Positions 31,415 through 42,257 of a stretch of 64,000 bases of DNA are shown piece after piece. Below the pieces are notes generated by a model. The model made no database searches. It had not been told where the DNA came from and was given only the letters and a program-made list of their open reading frames with translations. The stretch comes from Phosphuga atrata. Lineage: Eukaryota; Arthropoda; Insecta; Coleoptera; Silphidae. Within the stretch, counting starts at the first letter, position 1. The number at the start of each line of letters is the position of its first letter. The position numbers and the translations under genes were made by a program. The stretch spans positions 46,568,318-46,632,317 of the forward strand of contig OX155898.1 in NCBI GenBank assembly GCA_944588485.1, written 5' to 3'.

Positions 31415-34250
31415 TCATTTCTCTATTTCTTTTATTTTTGCGAAATACTCGGCCATATCGTATGTTTCCATACCAATTAATATATTCCGTATAACCTGTT
31501 CAAGTTTATTAGAATTCGTTGTACATTTTATTCTCTTCGGTAGTGTGTTATATAGTTTAATATTAATATAAGGAGGTCCCTTTTCGGTCATTGTTAATCT
31601 ATGTGTATGTATTGTATAGTTATTAGTTCTTGAAATTATATTACCATTCCTATGCTTTTCAAATAGGTTTTTGTATTTGAAGGTAAACACTAGTGTTTCA
31701 TGTACGTATAATGCTGTTATTGTTAACACACGTGCTTTAAATTTTCCTCTACATGTTTCTTTATATTTCAAGTTTTCTATTATTCTTAAGGCCTGTTTCT
31801 AAACTTTAAAATTTTTTTTAACATCACTCCCTTCTCCCCCAGAACATTCTGCAAAATTTTGCATGGCTCTGGAAATTGGCCAAGGAAACTATCTTGAGGA
31901 CCTCTCTCGAAATGTATTTCTTTAGTATCCTTAGGGCGAATACTGTTTTGTTTAATTTCTTGGATACTTCATGTATGTGTTGTGTCCAGTCCAGGTTACT
32001 ATCAATAGTCAGTCCTAGTAGTCGAACGTGTTTTTGGAACGCTGTCTTTTCGTTGTTGATTGTTACATCTATTGGGTATCTTTTTTGCTTCTTTTTGTCT
32101 TGAAAACAATAACATTAGCCTTCTCCTTGTTTACAATTAATTTATTTTCCGTAAACCATTGTATCAGGTTTGTCATGGTTGAGTTTATATTCGTCGTTAT
32201 ATCTTCTGTCCTTGAATTTATCGTTAGTATGGTGGTATCGTCTGCGTAGTTAATGATTTTGTGTGGTGATGTCTCTAATGTTTTCGGTAGGTCATTTATA
32301 CACAGGGTAAACAGTATTGGCCCTAGGATACTTCCCTGTAGAATTCCTAAATTCACTAGCCTGGCCGATGATTTTATTTTCCCTTGTGTTGTGCTTAATT
32401 GTGTTATTTGCTTCTTGTTGGATAGGTATGACCTAATCAGCTCCACCACGTTTCCTGTCATTCCATATTGTTGTATTTTATTGAGCAATATATTATGGTC
32501 CACTGTGTCGTATGCTTTCGACAGATCCAGGAGTATGCCGCTGGGGATATTATTTGCTCCTAGGTGTGTCAGTATATGATTCACAAATTCAAAACACGCC
32601 CTCTCTTTTGATCGACCTTTAATAAATCCGTGCTGCTCCTCGCTCAGAATTGTGTGCTTTGTAATAAATTGTGTAATTTTATCTATTATTACCTTCTCAA
32701 ATATTTTAGAGAAGGCCGATTGTAAGCTTATTGGCCTATAATTATCAATACTATTTCTATATCCCTTTTTGAATACTGGTACAAGTAATGACACTTTTAG
32801 TTTTTCCGAGAAAATTCCGTATTCAAATGAATTATTAATAATATACACTAATGGCCCTATTATTTCCTCACATGCTTCTTTTATTATCATTATGGGGATA
32901 TCGTCAAATCCATTGCTTTTTTATTTTTTTAGATTTTGTATGATTATTCTTATTTCGTTGTCGGTGCTGGGGAACAGGAACATTGGCCTAGTGTTCCGTC
33001 TATCTTGTTCTGATGTTCAACAATTGGTAGCTTCCTTATTAGCTCTTGTGCTCAATCAGCGAAGAAATTGTTTATATTTGTGAATTCAGTTTCTGCATTT
33101 TCTAGATCATTTTTTCTAGAGCATTTTCGAAAAAAAAAACCTTCTTTATTTTTGACCTTTATATGGACTATTTGTTTTACTGTCTTCCAGGTTGTTTTCA
33201 TGATATTATCGCTTTCCATTATTTGTTTTTCGAAATTTTGTCTTTTTTTCTTGCTTCAGTTGTAATATATACTTTCTGTGTGTTCTATTGTATTTTCTTT
33301 TAAGGGTATTGTCATAACGTGATAATATCTGAAATAGTTCTAATTCTGCGTTGGTCTCTTTAATTGTCGCATTATTAAATACTTCTTTGTTTCTTTGCTT
33401 ATTTCCTAATCTTGATGAAGTACTCGTTGAAACCTATCATGAATATTTCTATGAAACCTTCCCATTGACTGTTGACGACTGATTTATTAAGTTGTTGTAA
33501 GTGGTCCCATGTTTGTGTCCGTAGATATTCTTTAAACTTTCCCTTGTTTTCGACTGAGAATTGCCTGTATATGTAATAGGTCTTCCTTTTCTTGATATAG
33601 AAGGTGATTTGTTGGGCGTAGTAATCAGATACGTTAAAATTAATTGTATTTTTTTTGAATTCCCATTGTAAATTGGTCGCTACGTTGTCAATGCATGACC
33701 CAGATGATGGGTGGCTTGTCTCCTTCATAGTTAATTTGACATTGAAAGACTGAAGCAATTATGTTATTTGTACATTCTTTGATGATTTTTTAATAAAGTT
33801 AATATTGAAATCACCTGCCATAACAAAGTTTTTATTCTCTTTTATTAGTTTGTTTAGCAGTTGGTGTAGTTTTTCCAAAACGATATCGATACTTGTAAGT
33901 GGTGCTCTATATATGCCTATAATTACTATTGTTTCTTGATTAATGTCTGTTTCCATGGCAGCGTATTCGAAAACATAGGCTTCGGCCATGTCATTGATAT
34001 ATTGTCTGGAATCGCTAATTATACTGTGGTTATTGTATACTGCTACACCTCCGTGGGAACCTACTTTTCGGCAGAAGCATGATGTTAATTTGAAGTTTTT
34101 AATTATGTATGTTTCTAGTTGGTTTTTACTTTTCCAATGTTCTGTTATGATCAGGAATTTACAGAGTGGGTTTTTCTCGAGCATGTCCTCGATTCTGTCC
34201 ACGGAGTTGCCGAGTGACTGGGAGTTCTGATTTATTATGCTGCATTGTTC
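31415..34250 (-). pseudogene. LINE ORF2: AP endonuclease, reverse transcriptase, C-terminal region
   Basis: The endonuclease starts near NQNSQSLGNSVDRIEDML and contains LIITEHWKSK, GGVAVYNN, IIGIYRAPL and NFVMAGDFNIN, matching AP-endonuclease blocks with the GDFN motif; 33399-33758 continues with GSCIDNVATN and NVSDYYAQ. The reverse transcriptase (33000-32069) shows NYRPISLQSAFSKIFEKVI, ILLDLSKAYDTVDHNILL (catalytic Asp), GILQGSILGPILFTLCINDL and NYADDTTIL (catalytic DD). The C-terminal part is open at 31415-31771. Breaks at 33759, at 32920 and between 32069 and 31771 make it inactive. Of the LINEs here this is the most complete. Confidence 0.85.
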
Positions 34251-34771
34251 TAAAAGTCGGGCCTTGGTTGAGGTGGTGCCCGAAAATTTTGATTTCTTCT
34301 TCTATCTTCTAGAAGGAATTTGTATCTTTGGCGTCTAATACCTTCAGGCCAAAATGAATTCTGGTAGACCTCCTCTTTCAAGTCCATTTCTATACCGACT
34401 TTAAAACATTTGTTATGCGGTCTTTGCATCATTTGTTTGGCTTCTTCTACGATGAAGGCTGGGCTGGTTTTTCCCGTTTTTTCACGTAAATATTTTACTA
34501 TCATTTCCTCGTTTACATGATCGTTTTCTTCTGCGGGTACTTTCCCGCTTCCTATGGAAACCAGTTTTTTCCGGTTTTGTTGCGCCCCATTGTTGAATTT
34601 GTGTCCGTCTGTTTCTTTTTGCTGCGTTCTAGGTGCATTACTAGTTTGAGAAGTAGATGGCGCGTGTTCGATTGTTGGAACTGTGTCGCGCGTGTTTACT
34701 GTATTCTTCCTAGTATAGATGGTGGGGTTTGTTCTCATTGCGGTTTCTACTCCGGCTGTTTGTTTACTCAT
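34250..34771 (-). CDS. LINE ORF1 second part / second small ORF
   Basis: The 173-codon frame begins MSKQTAGVETAMRTNP at an ATG overlapping the upstream stop by 8 nt. It has a low-complexity Thr/Asn/Gln region, then a charged domain with VNEEMIVKYLREKTGK and CFKVGIEMDLKEEVY followed by WPEGIRRQRYKF. This last part resembles the C-terminal nucleic-acid-binding (RRM-like) region seen in some LINE ORF1 proteins. The overlap allows termination-reinitiation, or it may come from a frameshift that split a single ORF1. Confidence 0.6.
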   Translation of the reverse strand: MSKQTAGVETAMRTNPTIYTRKNTVNTRDTVPTIEHAPSTSQTSNAPRTQQKETDGHKFNNGAQQNRKKLVSIGSGKVPAEENDHVNEEMIVKYLREKTGKTSPAFIVEEAKQMMQRPHNKCFKVGIEMDLKEEVYQNSFWPEGIRRQRYKFLLEDRRRNQNFRAPPQPRPDF

Positions 34772-35141
34772 CTCCCGCGTTTTTTTCGGCCATTAGCATT
34801 TCTATTTTGTTCTTGAGAAGTTCTGCGTTCTCCATTAGAATCCTGTTCTTATCTTCCATTTCCGCTATTATCCTCCTTAAAAGTGATTCTTGTTTCTTCA
34901 GAAATGTGTATTCTTTCTCCAAAGCGGCGTGGGTGTTACTTGCCGGGATTTCGGTGTCCTCTACGGTGATTATATCCGATGCCAGGAACTCGTGCACGCA
35001 TAGGCTGCTTCGTGTCTTCCTCACCTTGGGTAAGCAGTTCGGATGGAATATTCGTTTACACTTTACACATGTAGCACTTTCTTTCGCTATTTTTCCGCAA
35101 TAATTGCAGAGGTTCTCACAAGTTTCTCTTCTATCGGCCAT
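34764..35141 (-). CDS. LINE ORF1 first part: PHD-like zinc finger and coiled coil
   Basis: The start MADRRETCENLCNYCGK at 35141 is chosen because the sequence upstream belongs to another element. A Cys/His cluster (CENLCNYC...CVKCKRIFHPNC) resembles a PHD/RING-like treble clef, as in ORF1 proteins of CR1-group LINEs, and likely binds nucleic acid or protein. From about residue 75 a heptad-like helix (ALEKEYTFLKKQESLLRRI) continues to the end, probably a coiled coil for multimerisation. The stop TAA at 34764-34766 overlaps the start of the next frame (ATGAGTAA). Confidence 0.7.
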   Translation of the reverse strand: MADRRETCENLCNYCGKIAKESATCVKCKRIFHPNCLPKVRKTRSSLCVHEFLASDIITVEDTEIPASNTHAALEKEYTFLKKQESLLRRIIAEMEDKNRILMENAELLKNKIEMLMAEKNAGDE

Positions 35142-35159
35142 CTTTTTCTCTATCCCGGT

Positions 35160-35384
35160 ATTGAGTATGTAAACCTTCCTGCAGAAATTATGGATTGTAA
35201 AGATGGCCATAGTGTGTTTTTTAGTGACATTCATAACAATGTAACAGCAGCATTTTCATTACGTCAAAATCTTGGCGAATCATTGGCATCAAATCTGTAT
35301 AATGATGTTTATGAATCAACATCAATGGATATTCAAATAGAAAATGTATTATCGCCATATGTCACATGCGACCAAGTGGTTTAA
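35160..35384 (+). CDS. Unassigned coding-like fragment
   Basis: After the LINE 5' end the plus strand reads EYVNLPAEIMDCKDGHSVFF and then LRQNLGESLASNLYNDVYES, to a stop at 35384. The composition looks protein-like rather than random, but no family was recognised. It lies between the LINE and the SWIM-domain remnant, which runs in the opposite direction. Confidence 0.3.
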   Translation: MEYVNLPAEIMDCKDGHSVFFSDIHNNVTAAFSLRQNLGESLASNLYNDVYESTSMDIQIENVLSPYVTCDQVV

Positions 35385-35443
35385 ACTGATATTGAAAAAT
35401 TTACTAGTAAAAAAAGCGCAAGTAAATATGTCAATAATAAAGT

Positions 35444-36495
35444 TCAGCGACGGACAAATTTTATGGGCTTCTTTTTTTTAGATCCTTTATTCCAAAGGCA
35501 GAGCTGACTCGTACAAGCTACATTTTCTTTATCACCTCCTTTACATTGCAATAATAAAATATGGAGAAGGGCGGCTACATGTGCACAATGTCCTAAGCTC
35601 GATGCTTTACACTCACATGATCCTTGTATAATTTTGCCAGTTTCTGAATTAATCATTGCTCGTACAGACTAGTTAATTTTGGCTTTATATGTAGGTTTTA
35701 TTTTAAATTTGAAACAATAAATATTTTGTAATATTGCAGAATCAAAAATATCCGTGACGGTTTCTGTCAACATATTTCTTCACTCTTTTCAAAGGCTTAG
35801 CTGTACTGTAATCAATTACACTTGGTTCACTTTCTTCATCACTGGAATTGTAATTATCATTTTGTACTATGCATGATGAAATTAAATCATCGTAAATTGA
35901 CGCATCATTAAATGATTTAGGTAAATTTTTAGATAGGAATTTATGCCACACATCTGGATAATTTAAGGAAGAACTGATATAAGTTGAACTTGTACTAGCA
36001 AATACTTTTTGTGTTTCAAGTTTCAACCACTTTTCTTTATCTACGGAAGGCCTGGATCTACTGAAGCCTTGTTACGTAGAGCGTTTTTCACTCTACAATA
36101 TAATATACAAAATAATATGCAACTGTTAGAATTTTTGAATATTTTTTTTTTATATGAAATCATCTTTTGTTTATATCTTTACATTTATTAAAATGTTTAA
36201 ATGATCAAAAAAGTGTATGCAAGATAAAATAAAAATAATTTATATTGACTAGTATCAATTTTAATATTTTAAATTAATAATATAAAACCTTATGTCAAAA
36301 TTATTGTTATCTCTCAACAAGTTCTGCTTTATGTCCGCCTTGAGGACGACCATGGCACTTTTAGAATGCACTAATGAAGCGATATCAATTAATTCTTCAT
36401 TTAATTGTACACCTAATAAACGCGATGATAATTGTTGTCCAGCCAAATTAACAAACTTTGCCTGGAACTTTCACATTGCCGTCTTTTAAACATGG
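35444..36495 (-). pseudogene. SWIM zinc-finger repeat gene, decayed
   Basis: The minus-strand N-terminal part (36495-36289) reads AKFVNLAGQQLSSRLLG and LIDIASLVHSKSAM. A middle frame (36026-35742) includes YPDVWHKFLSKNLPKSF. The C-terminal frame (35656-35444), which continues upstream past a TAG as KIKPTYKAKIN, contains GSCECKASSLGHCAHVAALL, a SWIM finger (CxCxnCxH), and then CTSQLCLWNKGSKKKK. In insects this arrangement belongs to multicopy proteins with a SWIM domain, often followed by a YqaJ-like nuclease. The nuclease is not seen, and stops and shifts indicate a dead copy. Confidence 0.6.
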
Positions 36496-36529
36496 CGGAC
36501 GCGAATGCGCAAAAGTAACCGTAAAAAGG

Positions 36530-37009
36530 TCTATGTTATTAGTTGCATTTAATTTTTTCATTGAAATCAATATTAGTTACACATTTTAGCAACAAATATT
36601 TCAAGGATTATTTTGAGTTAATTAGCCGTTTCATAGTAAAAATTCAAAGAATGTATTAAATATTTTAAAATATTCAATTGAAAAGATTTGAACAATTTAT
36701 AACGTATAAGTTCTATTTTCATAAAAAATGTTTCTTAGCTAAGATAAGTTAATATATGAATATTGTACTTAGCATGTCACTAATATATATTTTTTTATGC
36801 AAGTAACCCTATTGAATGTTTGTATGAATGTATGTGTATGTACAGATGGTATAAACATAATCTCCATAAGATCATCTGCATAACCATCCGATTATGTAAA
36901 CATATTTGTTGTTAACACTGATATATAAATTCACTATGTTTCAACCACCTTATAATATGCAAAAATATTAAATAACTTGTTTTTCACAGATATATAAATT
37001 TACATTTAT
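36530..37009. other. AT-rich stretch without gene
   Basis: No frame, repeat partner or motif recognised. Confidence 0.4.
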
Positions 37010-37049
37010 CACGACCCGAGTTTCGACTGTTACAGGTCATTTTCAAGTG
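37010..37049 (-). ncRNA. PLE-type hammerhead-like core
   Basis: The minus strand reads CACTTGAAAATGACC, a short stem-loop (GACCTG/CAGTC), GAAAC and then TCGGGTCGTG. The order box 1, stem II, GAAAC follows the hammerhead core, and this sequence type is frequent in insect PLE ends. Flanking TTCAC/GTGAA (37047 and 36984 sides) could form stem I. The first box deviates from CUGANGA. Confidence 0.4.
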
Positions 37050-37444
37050 AATTAAAAATAAATAATTGAATGTATTTCAATGGATTTCTAAGGGTTTTTT
37101 GGCAGGGTGGGAGGCCTTTTTGCAATTAGGGAGTTACCTGGAGACGATTGGGCAAGATTAAAAAATTGCGAAAATATTAACTATTGTAACTATAGTTATA
37201 GCTGATTGTAACTATAGTCAAAATAAAAATGTTGATATCATAAGTGTTACATTTGATGATAAATATGTACCTATCAGGTTTGATTAACGTTTTAGTCTCT
37301 TCATGGAAAGATAATGTGTACCCATTATTGTGTCAATGTGTTTTTTAATTTGTAGGTAAACAAAGTAAATATTTATTAATTATAGTAGAATTGTAATTTT
37401 ATTTAATTAAAGAATCTTGTAACTTTATTAAACCAAAGGCAATG

Positions 37445-37855
37445 GTAATAACATCATCATACTAAATTCTCTCAAGCGAAGAATGACTGACTCTCTCAAC
37501 ATGTATTCTTAACTAGCAATTTCTTTAGTTTCCCTTGTCTCAGTTTTTTATAGTTTAGTCCCAGTTGTTACACTTGGAGGTCACACTAGTTTCACTCCAT
37601 GCTTGAGAAAATATGATTCTACATGCTTGAATCCCCTATCAGACATCACTTACATACCTGACTGCAAACCTTTCATAAAATCACACGATTCAACCAAATA
37701 TGTGTCTGTAATTCTTCCTCTATAACCTGGCGATACATAATTAACTAAACCGTTCGGTGTACAAGATATAAGATATTTTAATGTGTTAGGTTTTTCATCA
37801 GAGATTAATTCAATTTGGAAGGCAACAAGGCCTAAATGTCATGGGAAAATTATTT
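37445..37855 (-). pseudogene. DDE_Tnp_4 transposase C-terminal half
   Basis: On the minus strand the text reads KPNTLKYLISCTPNGLVNYV, SPGYRGRITDTYLVES, VMSDRGFKHVESYFLKHGVK and, after a break, a block like KEIASxEYMLRESVILRLRE. These correspond to the second and third catalytic blocks of the IS5-like DDE_Tnp_4 domain used by PIF/Harbinger and ISL2EU transposons (D in VMSDRGF, E in the final helix region). Stops interrupt it. No matching DNA-binding domain or TIRs were found. Confidence 0.7.
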
Positions 37856-38384
37856 TTTATGGAATCTGTATTTAATTTTACCATAAAAGGACGCAACAAA
37901 GGAATATCTTTTAAAAATATTTTGCTATTTAACACACAAAACAGAAGATTTCTTTCTTTGGCTCCCTAATGTTTTCGGTCATTTTAGTTATCTGACGTCA
38001 CAATCAGACGTCATGACACTAGCGATCGTTTTCGAGCTCATTTTAAACTTTGAATTTCAATTGCTTTTTTTCTAATAAAATTTCGTTTCCTGCGGAAATA
38101 ATATTTATTTTTGGAAATAGTACATACTTTAGAATACTACAGAACACTTTTTCAAAATCAGTTATCCCATTGAAAATAAAAGTTTCACCAGAATAATAAA
38201 TTCGTAAAATTGGCCTTGTTTTATCCTTAAAAGTGTAAAGGTTGTAAATAGAGAGATTGGATTCGAGATTCTACCAATATTTATAAAACTTGGTATTATT
38301 CTTCATATGGTTTGAATATAAGGGTGAAACTAAACTATTACTACGTATATATTACAACTTTGTTCTCAGATTTTGAGAAATTTA

Positions 38385-39370
38385 AAATTCCAAATCAGAA
38401 TCCCACAGCTCGCAGACTCTATGGTTTAATAAAACACATAAACCCGATTCTCCCATAAGACCAGTTGTCTTTTATATTAATAGTGCAGCGAGAGTTTTGG
38501 AAATCAAATTGAATAAACTTTTCAAGCAATACTTGGTGTATTTACCCCAGAGTATTCTATAAAAAAAATCACTCGTCTTATCGTAACTCGTCAAACCAAT
38601 AACAAATGCAACCTTGTATCTATTGAATTTAGTAGTATGTTTTCTAATATACTTACTAAAGAGTGACTCGAGACCATAAAAAAAATGATAAAGCCAATTG
38701 TCACCATCTTCAAAACTGTATAGAGCCCTAAAACATGTGTTCATCAAAATTACTTCAAATTTAATAACGCATACTATCAGAAAACAACATGTCTAGCAAT
38801 GGGATGACCATTGAGTCCTCTATAAGCCGATCTATTCATGTCAACTATCGAAGAAAAAAATTTAAATTAGATTTCTCCAAAAAGCATATTTCAATTTTAC
38901 TTTTCACGTAATAGCGTGTTTCAGTGATACAGCACGAAAATTAGACCAATATCTAAATCTAACAAACAACGTTTATCCCAGAATTAAATTCACCATCGAT
39001 ATAGAAACCGACAATATAATTAGTAACAATACACTATTGTGGTGAATGTGAAGACACCAATAAACTCTTTATACCTTACGCTGATTCGCAAAAAGAACGA
39101 AATAGAACTTGATTTATATAGATAACCCTCTAATAACTACAAACCCGTACTCGTCATTTCGCCATATAACACACAAATTAGCTGCCTATCATTCAATGAT
39201 ACATTGAGCCTTCCCCCATCGAGGAAAAGAGAATCAAAGAATTAAATACCATCACTTCAATCGCTACATAGAATAATTTCCCAACAAAACTCATCCAAAA
39301 TATAATAGAAAATCTCATGTTCAAACACAACATATATTGTCTGTTATTAAGTTTCACCCCTATATTCAAT
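38385..39370 (+). pseudogene. Penelope-like element reverse transcriptase, decayed
   Basis: In shifting frames the plus strand reads ARRLYGLIKHIN, IRPVVFYINSAARVLEIKLN, CNLVSIEFSSMFSNI (motif A, normally with catalytic Asp), YFKFNNAYYQKTTCLAMG then PLSPL (motif B), a NNVYPRIKFTIDIE block and KELNTITSIA near the end. The order is that of PLE reverse transcriptases (LVSFDV.SLFTN and GVAMGSPLSP). Stops are frequent, the YADD-type block was not readable and no GIY-YIG tail follows. It is inserted in the first 1.4-kb repeat unit. Confidence 0.7.
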
Positions 39371-39444
39371 TATCATATAAATCAATAACTGAAACTACGT
39401 TTAGGACTTTTTTCACACACATAATATATACCATAACCTGGCCT

Positions 39445-39790
39445 CGGCAGCGCAGCACATGGTTTACAAACTAATTTAAGTTTATTCCATTTTATAAATC
39501 AAAAGAGCAAAGCTGCACTGATGAGAAATATATCTCGAAACGCATCTGCAGATGGCTATTCACTTGGGTTAAATAGAAAGATCTGATCTTAAAAACAATG
39601 TTATTTATCTAGTTTTTGCTTTAAGTGCATTAAAGTGGACTGATTTCTAGTAAATAACATACAAATATCTGTTGTGTTTCAAGCTAATATTTATTTTGTA
39701 GTCTTAAAAAGACTTAAGGTTTATAGAGCTAAGTAAAGTTTGAATATATTTAAATATTCAAGTTATGTTCCGCTTTAATTAATTGATTGA
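39445..39790 (+). repeat. Dispersed non-autonomous repeat, copy B
   Basis: CGAAACGCATCTGCAGATGG, AAAAACAATGTTATTTATC, AAGTGGACTGATTTCTAG and AGTCTTAAAAAGACT match copy A at 23485-23935 in the opposite orientation and, in part, 56800-57255. It lies just before the point where the interrupted repeat unit resumes. Confidence 0.65.
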
Positions 39791-42176
39791 TGGTTTGTTA
39801 AGTTTAAGAATAGTTTTTAGTTAGATGTCATTAGATGATGGAAAGTTTCTATAGAAATTTTAGTTCATATTTACAGAAAAATGTAATAGCATAGAAATAA
39901 TTTAAAACAATTTAAGTATGTAAAATGTTTTGTTCTGGCGTTGAAAGCAGTTTTCTAGAAATAATATGAAAGTTAAATAAAAATAAATAAGTTGTGTAGA
40001 TTATTAATAAATGCGTTAATATCGTTAGGCCAAAAAGTGATTTCTTGACCATACTAAATTTCTTGCGCATCTTTGCGAGACTCAACTTATGTTAATCGGT
40101 AAAAAGTTTCTTCAGAAATCAAATAAATAAAATGTGAAGACAGCTCTGTGAATCTACGACTGGGTTGATGCAATTTTTTGTATTTTAAGTTTTTGAAATT
40201 TTTGAAATTCTTGTGATGAACCGTTCAAAAGTTATAGCCCTGTGAAAAAAGCGAATAAATAATTTTACTAAAATCGTTTTTTTATTCAGTTATTGCAGGA
40301 TTTTAAAGTGTTTCTGAGAGTATTTTTATCATTTATTAAAAGCTGACATAAATTTTTGCGTAATTTGGTCATAAATAAGTTATTAAATTATTTTCAAAGT
40401 TTTCGTTGATTCCTATTCAATTTTCAATTCATTGAAACCTAAATATTTCCGCTGACACTGAACTGATACAACACCGATGTGTAAAAAAAACCTTAAATGC
40501 CAGTATTCGAAGTTTTTGTGGTGAACACTTCCAAAGGTATAACATCTTGAACAATGCGAAAGAAATAATTTTGCTAAAATCGTTTTTTTAGTTAAATGAG
40601 ATAATAACATATTTTGGATGAAATTATTTCAGAATTTCCGCCAATTTTTCGCAAATTACAAAACTGCTTTTAGAAACACTTACTTTAAAACTATTTTTAT
40701 AATTTGCGAAAAATTGGCCAAAATTCTGATTTTTTTTTATCAAAAATAAGTTATTATCTCATTTGTAAAATCTTCGGTGAACAGGAATTATTGAAACCTG
40801 AATGTTTACACTGAACTGATACAATACTGACAAGCGAAAAGACCTTAAATCCCATTATTTAGAAGATAATAATAATTTACATTAAAAAAAAAACAAATTA
40901 GTTCAGTTTACTTAAATTGAAAATAAATGTTTCACAACAATATTGAATTCGTCAAATTTTACTTGCCTTTGGTTGCTATTCTTATCAATATTGTGAATAT
41001 TGTAAATTGAGAGGTTGTATTGAAGATTATACCTATATTTATAACACTTGGTGGTATTCCTTGTATAGTTTCTTAAGTTGAAGAATGGATTATTAGTTTT
41101 TAGTTAGATCGTTAAATGATGGAAAGCTTCTATAGAGATCTTAGTTGATATTTTCTTAAGAAAAATGTAATAGCATATAAATAACTTTGAAACGATTTGT
41201 TTATAAATATTGTTTATATCGTAGTGTCTCAGTTGTGTACTTTTTATTTGTTGAATATATAAAGCAAGATGCTTGGCAATGTTCTTGAAAGTAGTATACT
41301 AGATACAATACGAACGTTAAAGTAAAAAAATTGGGCTATGTCGATTATAAATAAATGTGTTAATATCGGTAGACCATAATGTTATTTCTTGGCCAGACTA
41401 GAATTCCTTGCACATCTTTTGAGATTAAACCAACCATATAAACTGGATATCGGTCAAAAGTTTCTTGAGAAATTAATTAAAATCTGAATACACTTCGGAA
41501 GCTCGACGACTGGGTCGATGCGATTTTTAAAATTTTAAGTTTTTTAAAGCTTTTGTGATGATCCGTTCAAAAGTTATAGCTGTTTGAAAAATGCGAGAGA
41601 AATAGTTTTGCAAAAATAATTTTGTATTCAGTTATTGCAAGATTTTAAAGTGTTTCAGAAACTATTTTTATTTGCTGAAAACTGGCATAAATACTTGCAT
41701 AATTTGGTCATAAATAAGTTATTAAATTATTTTGCAAAAAATAAAATAAATTATTTTTAGAAAGCTTCCGTTGAATTGAATTATTGAAACCTCAATGTTT
41801 AAGCTGACACTGAAACTGATATAAAACTGATGTGTAAAAGAACCTCCCATACAATTATTAAGTTTTATTAAGTTTTTGAGATGAACCGTTGAAAACTTAT
41901 AGCTTTGTGAAAAATGCGAAAGAAACAATTTTGCTAAAATCATGTTTTATTCAGAAATTGCAGAATTTTAAAATCTTTCTAAAAATCTTTCTTGGTGCAT
42001 GTTTTTTTAATGGGTACCGTACACAAATATTCAATATCGCTAGGTTACATAAAAAAACAATTAAATAAATAGAATAAACACAATCAAAACGTCAATATTA
42101 AAAATGTGTCGTGAAACTGACTTGACAATTTTTTTTCAATACAAAATTTAAAAAAATATAAAGAAAACGTTTTAAA

Positions 42177-42257
42177 ATGAGTGTAAATTCTATGATGATA
42201 CCGGACACTGAGGATAGTTCATTTGACGAATGCGCACCACCAGAGACAATTGAATAA
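42177..42257 (+). CDS. Small ORF, 26 codons, doubtful
   Basis: ATG at 42177 opens MSVNSMMIPDTEDSSFDECA and closes at 42255-42257. It lies in a segment (about 41985-42270) present only in the second repeat unit, so it came with an insertion. The acidic text could be the start of a transposase, but nothing follows. Confidence 0.15.
   Translation: MSVNSMMIPDTEDSSFDECAPPETIE

Larger units (their letters stand above)
31297..35160 (-). mobile_element. Near full-length CR1-group LINE
   Basis: On the minus strand the order is ORF1a (zinc finger), ORF1b, AP endonuclease, reverse transcriptase, C-terminal region, and a 3' end with three GATTT repeats at 31297-31312. The element spans about 3.9 kb. 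Its 5' end is near 35150, where a different plus-strand coding-like sequence begins. Terminal GATTT-type repeats and an ORF1 with a PHD-like finger suggest the CR1/Kiri/L2 group. Confidence 0.85.

Noticed and set aside
32028..35384. Several long plus-strand frames rich in Phe, Leu and Ser
   Set aside because: They are shadows opposite the minus-strand LINE, whose motifs (YADD, GDFN, zinc finger) are unambiguous. The frame at 35160-35384 is kept separately because it lies beyond the LINE.
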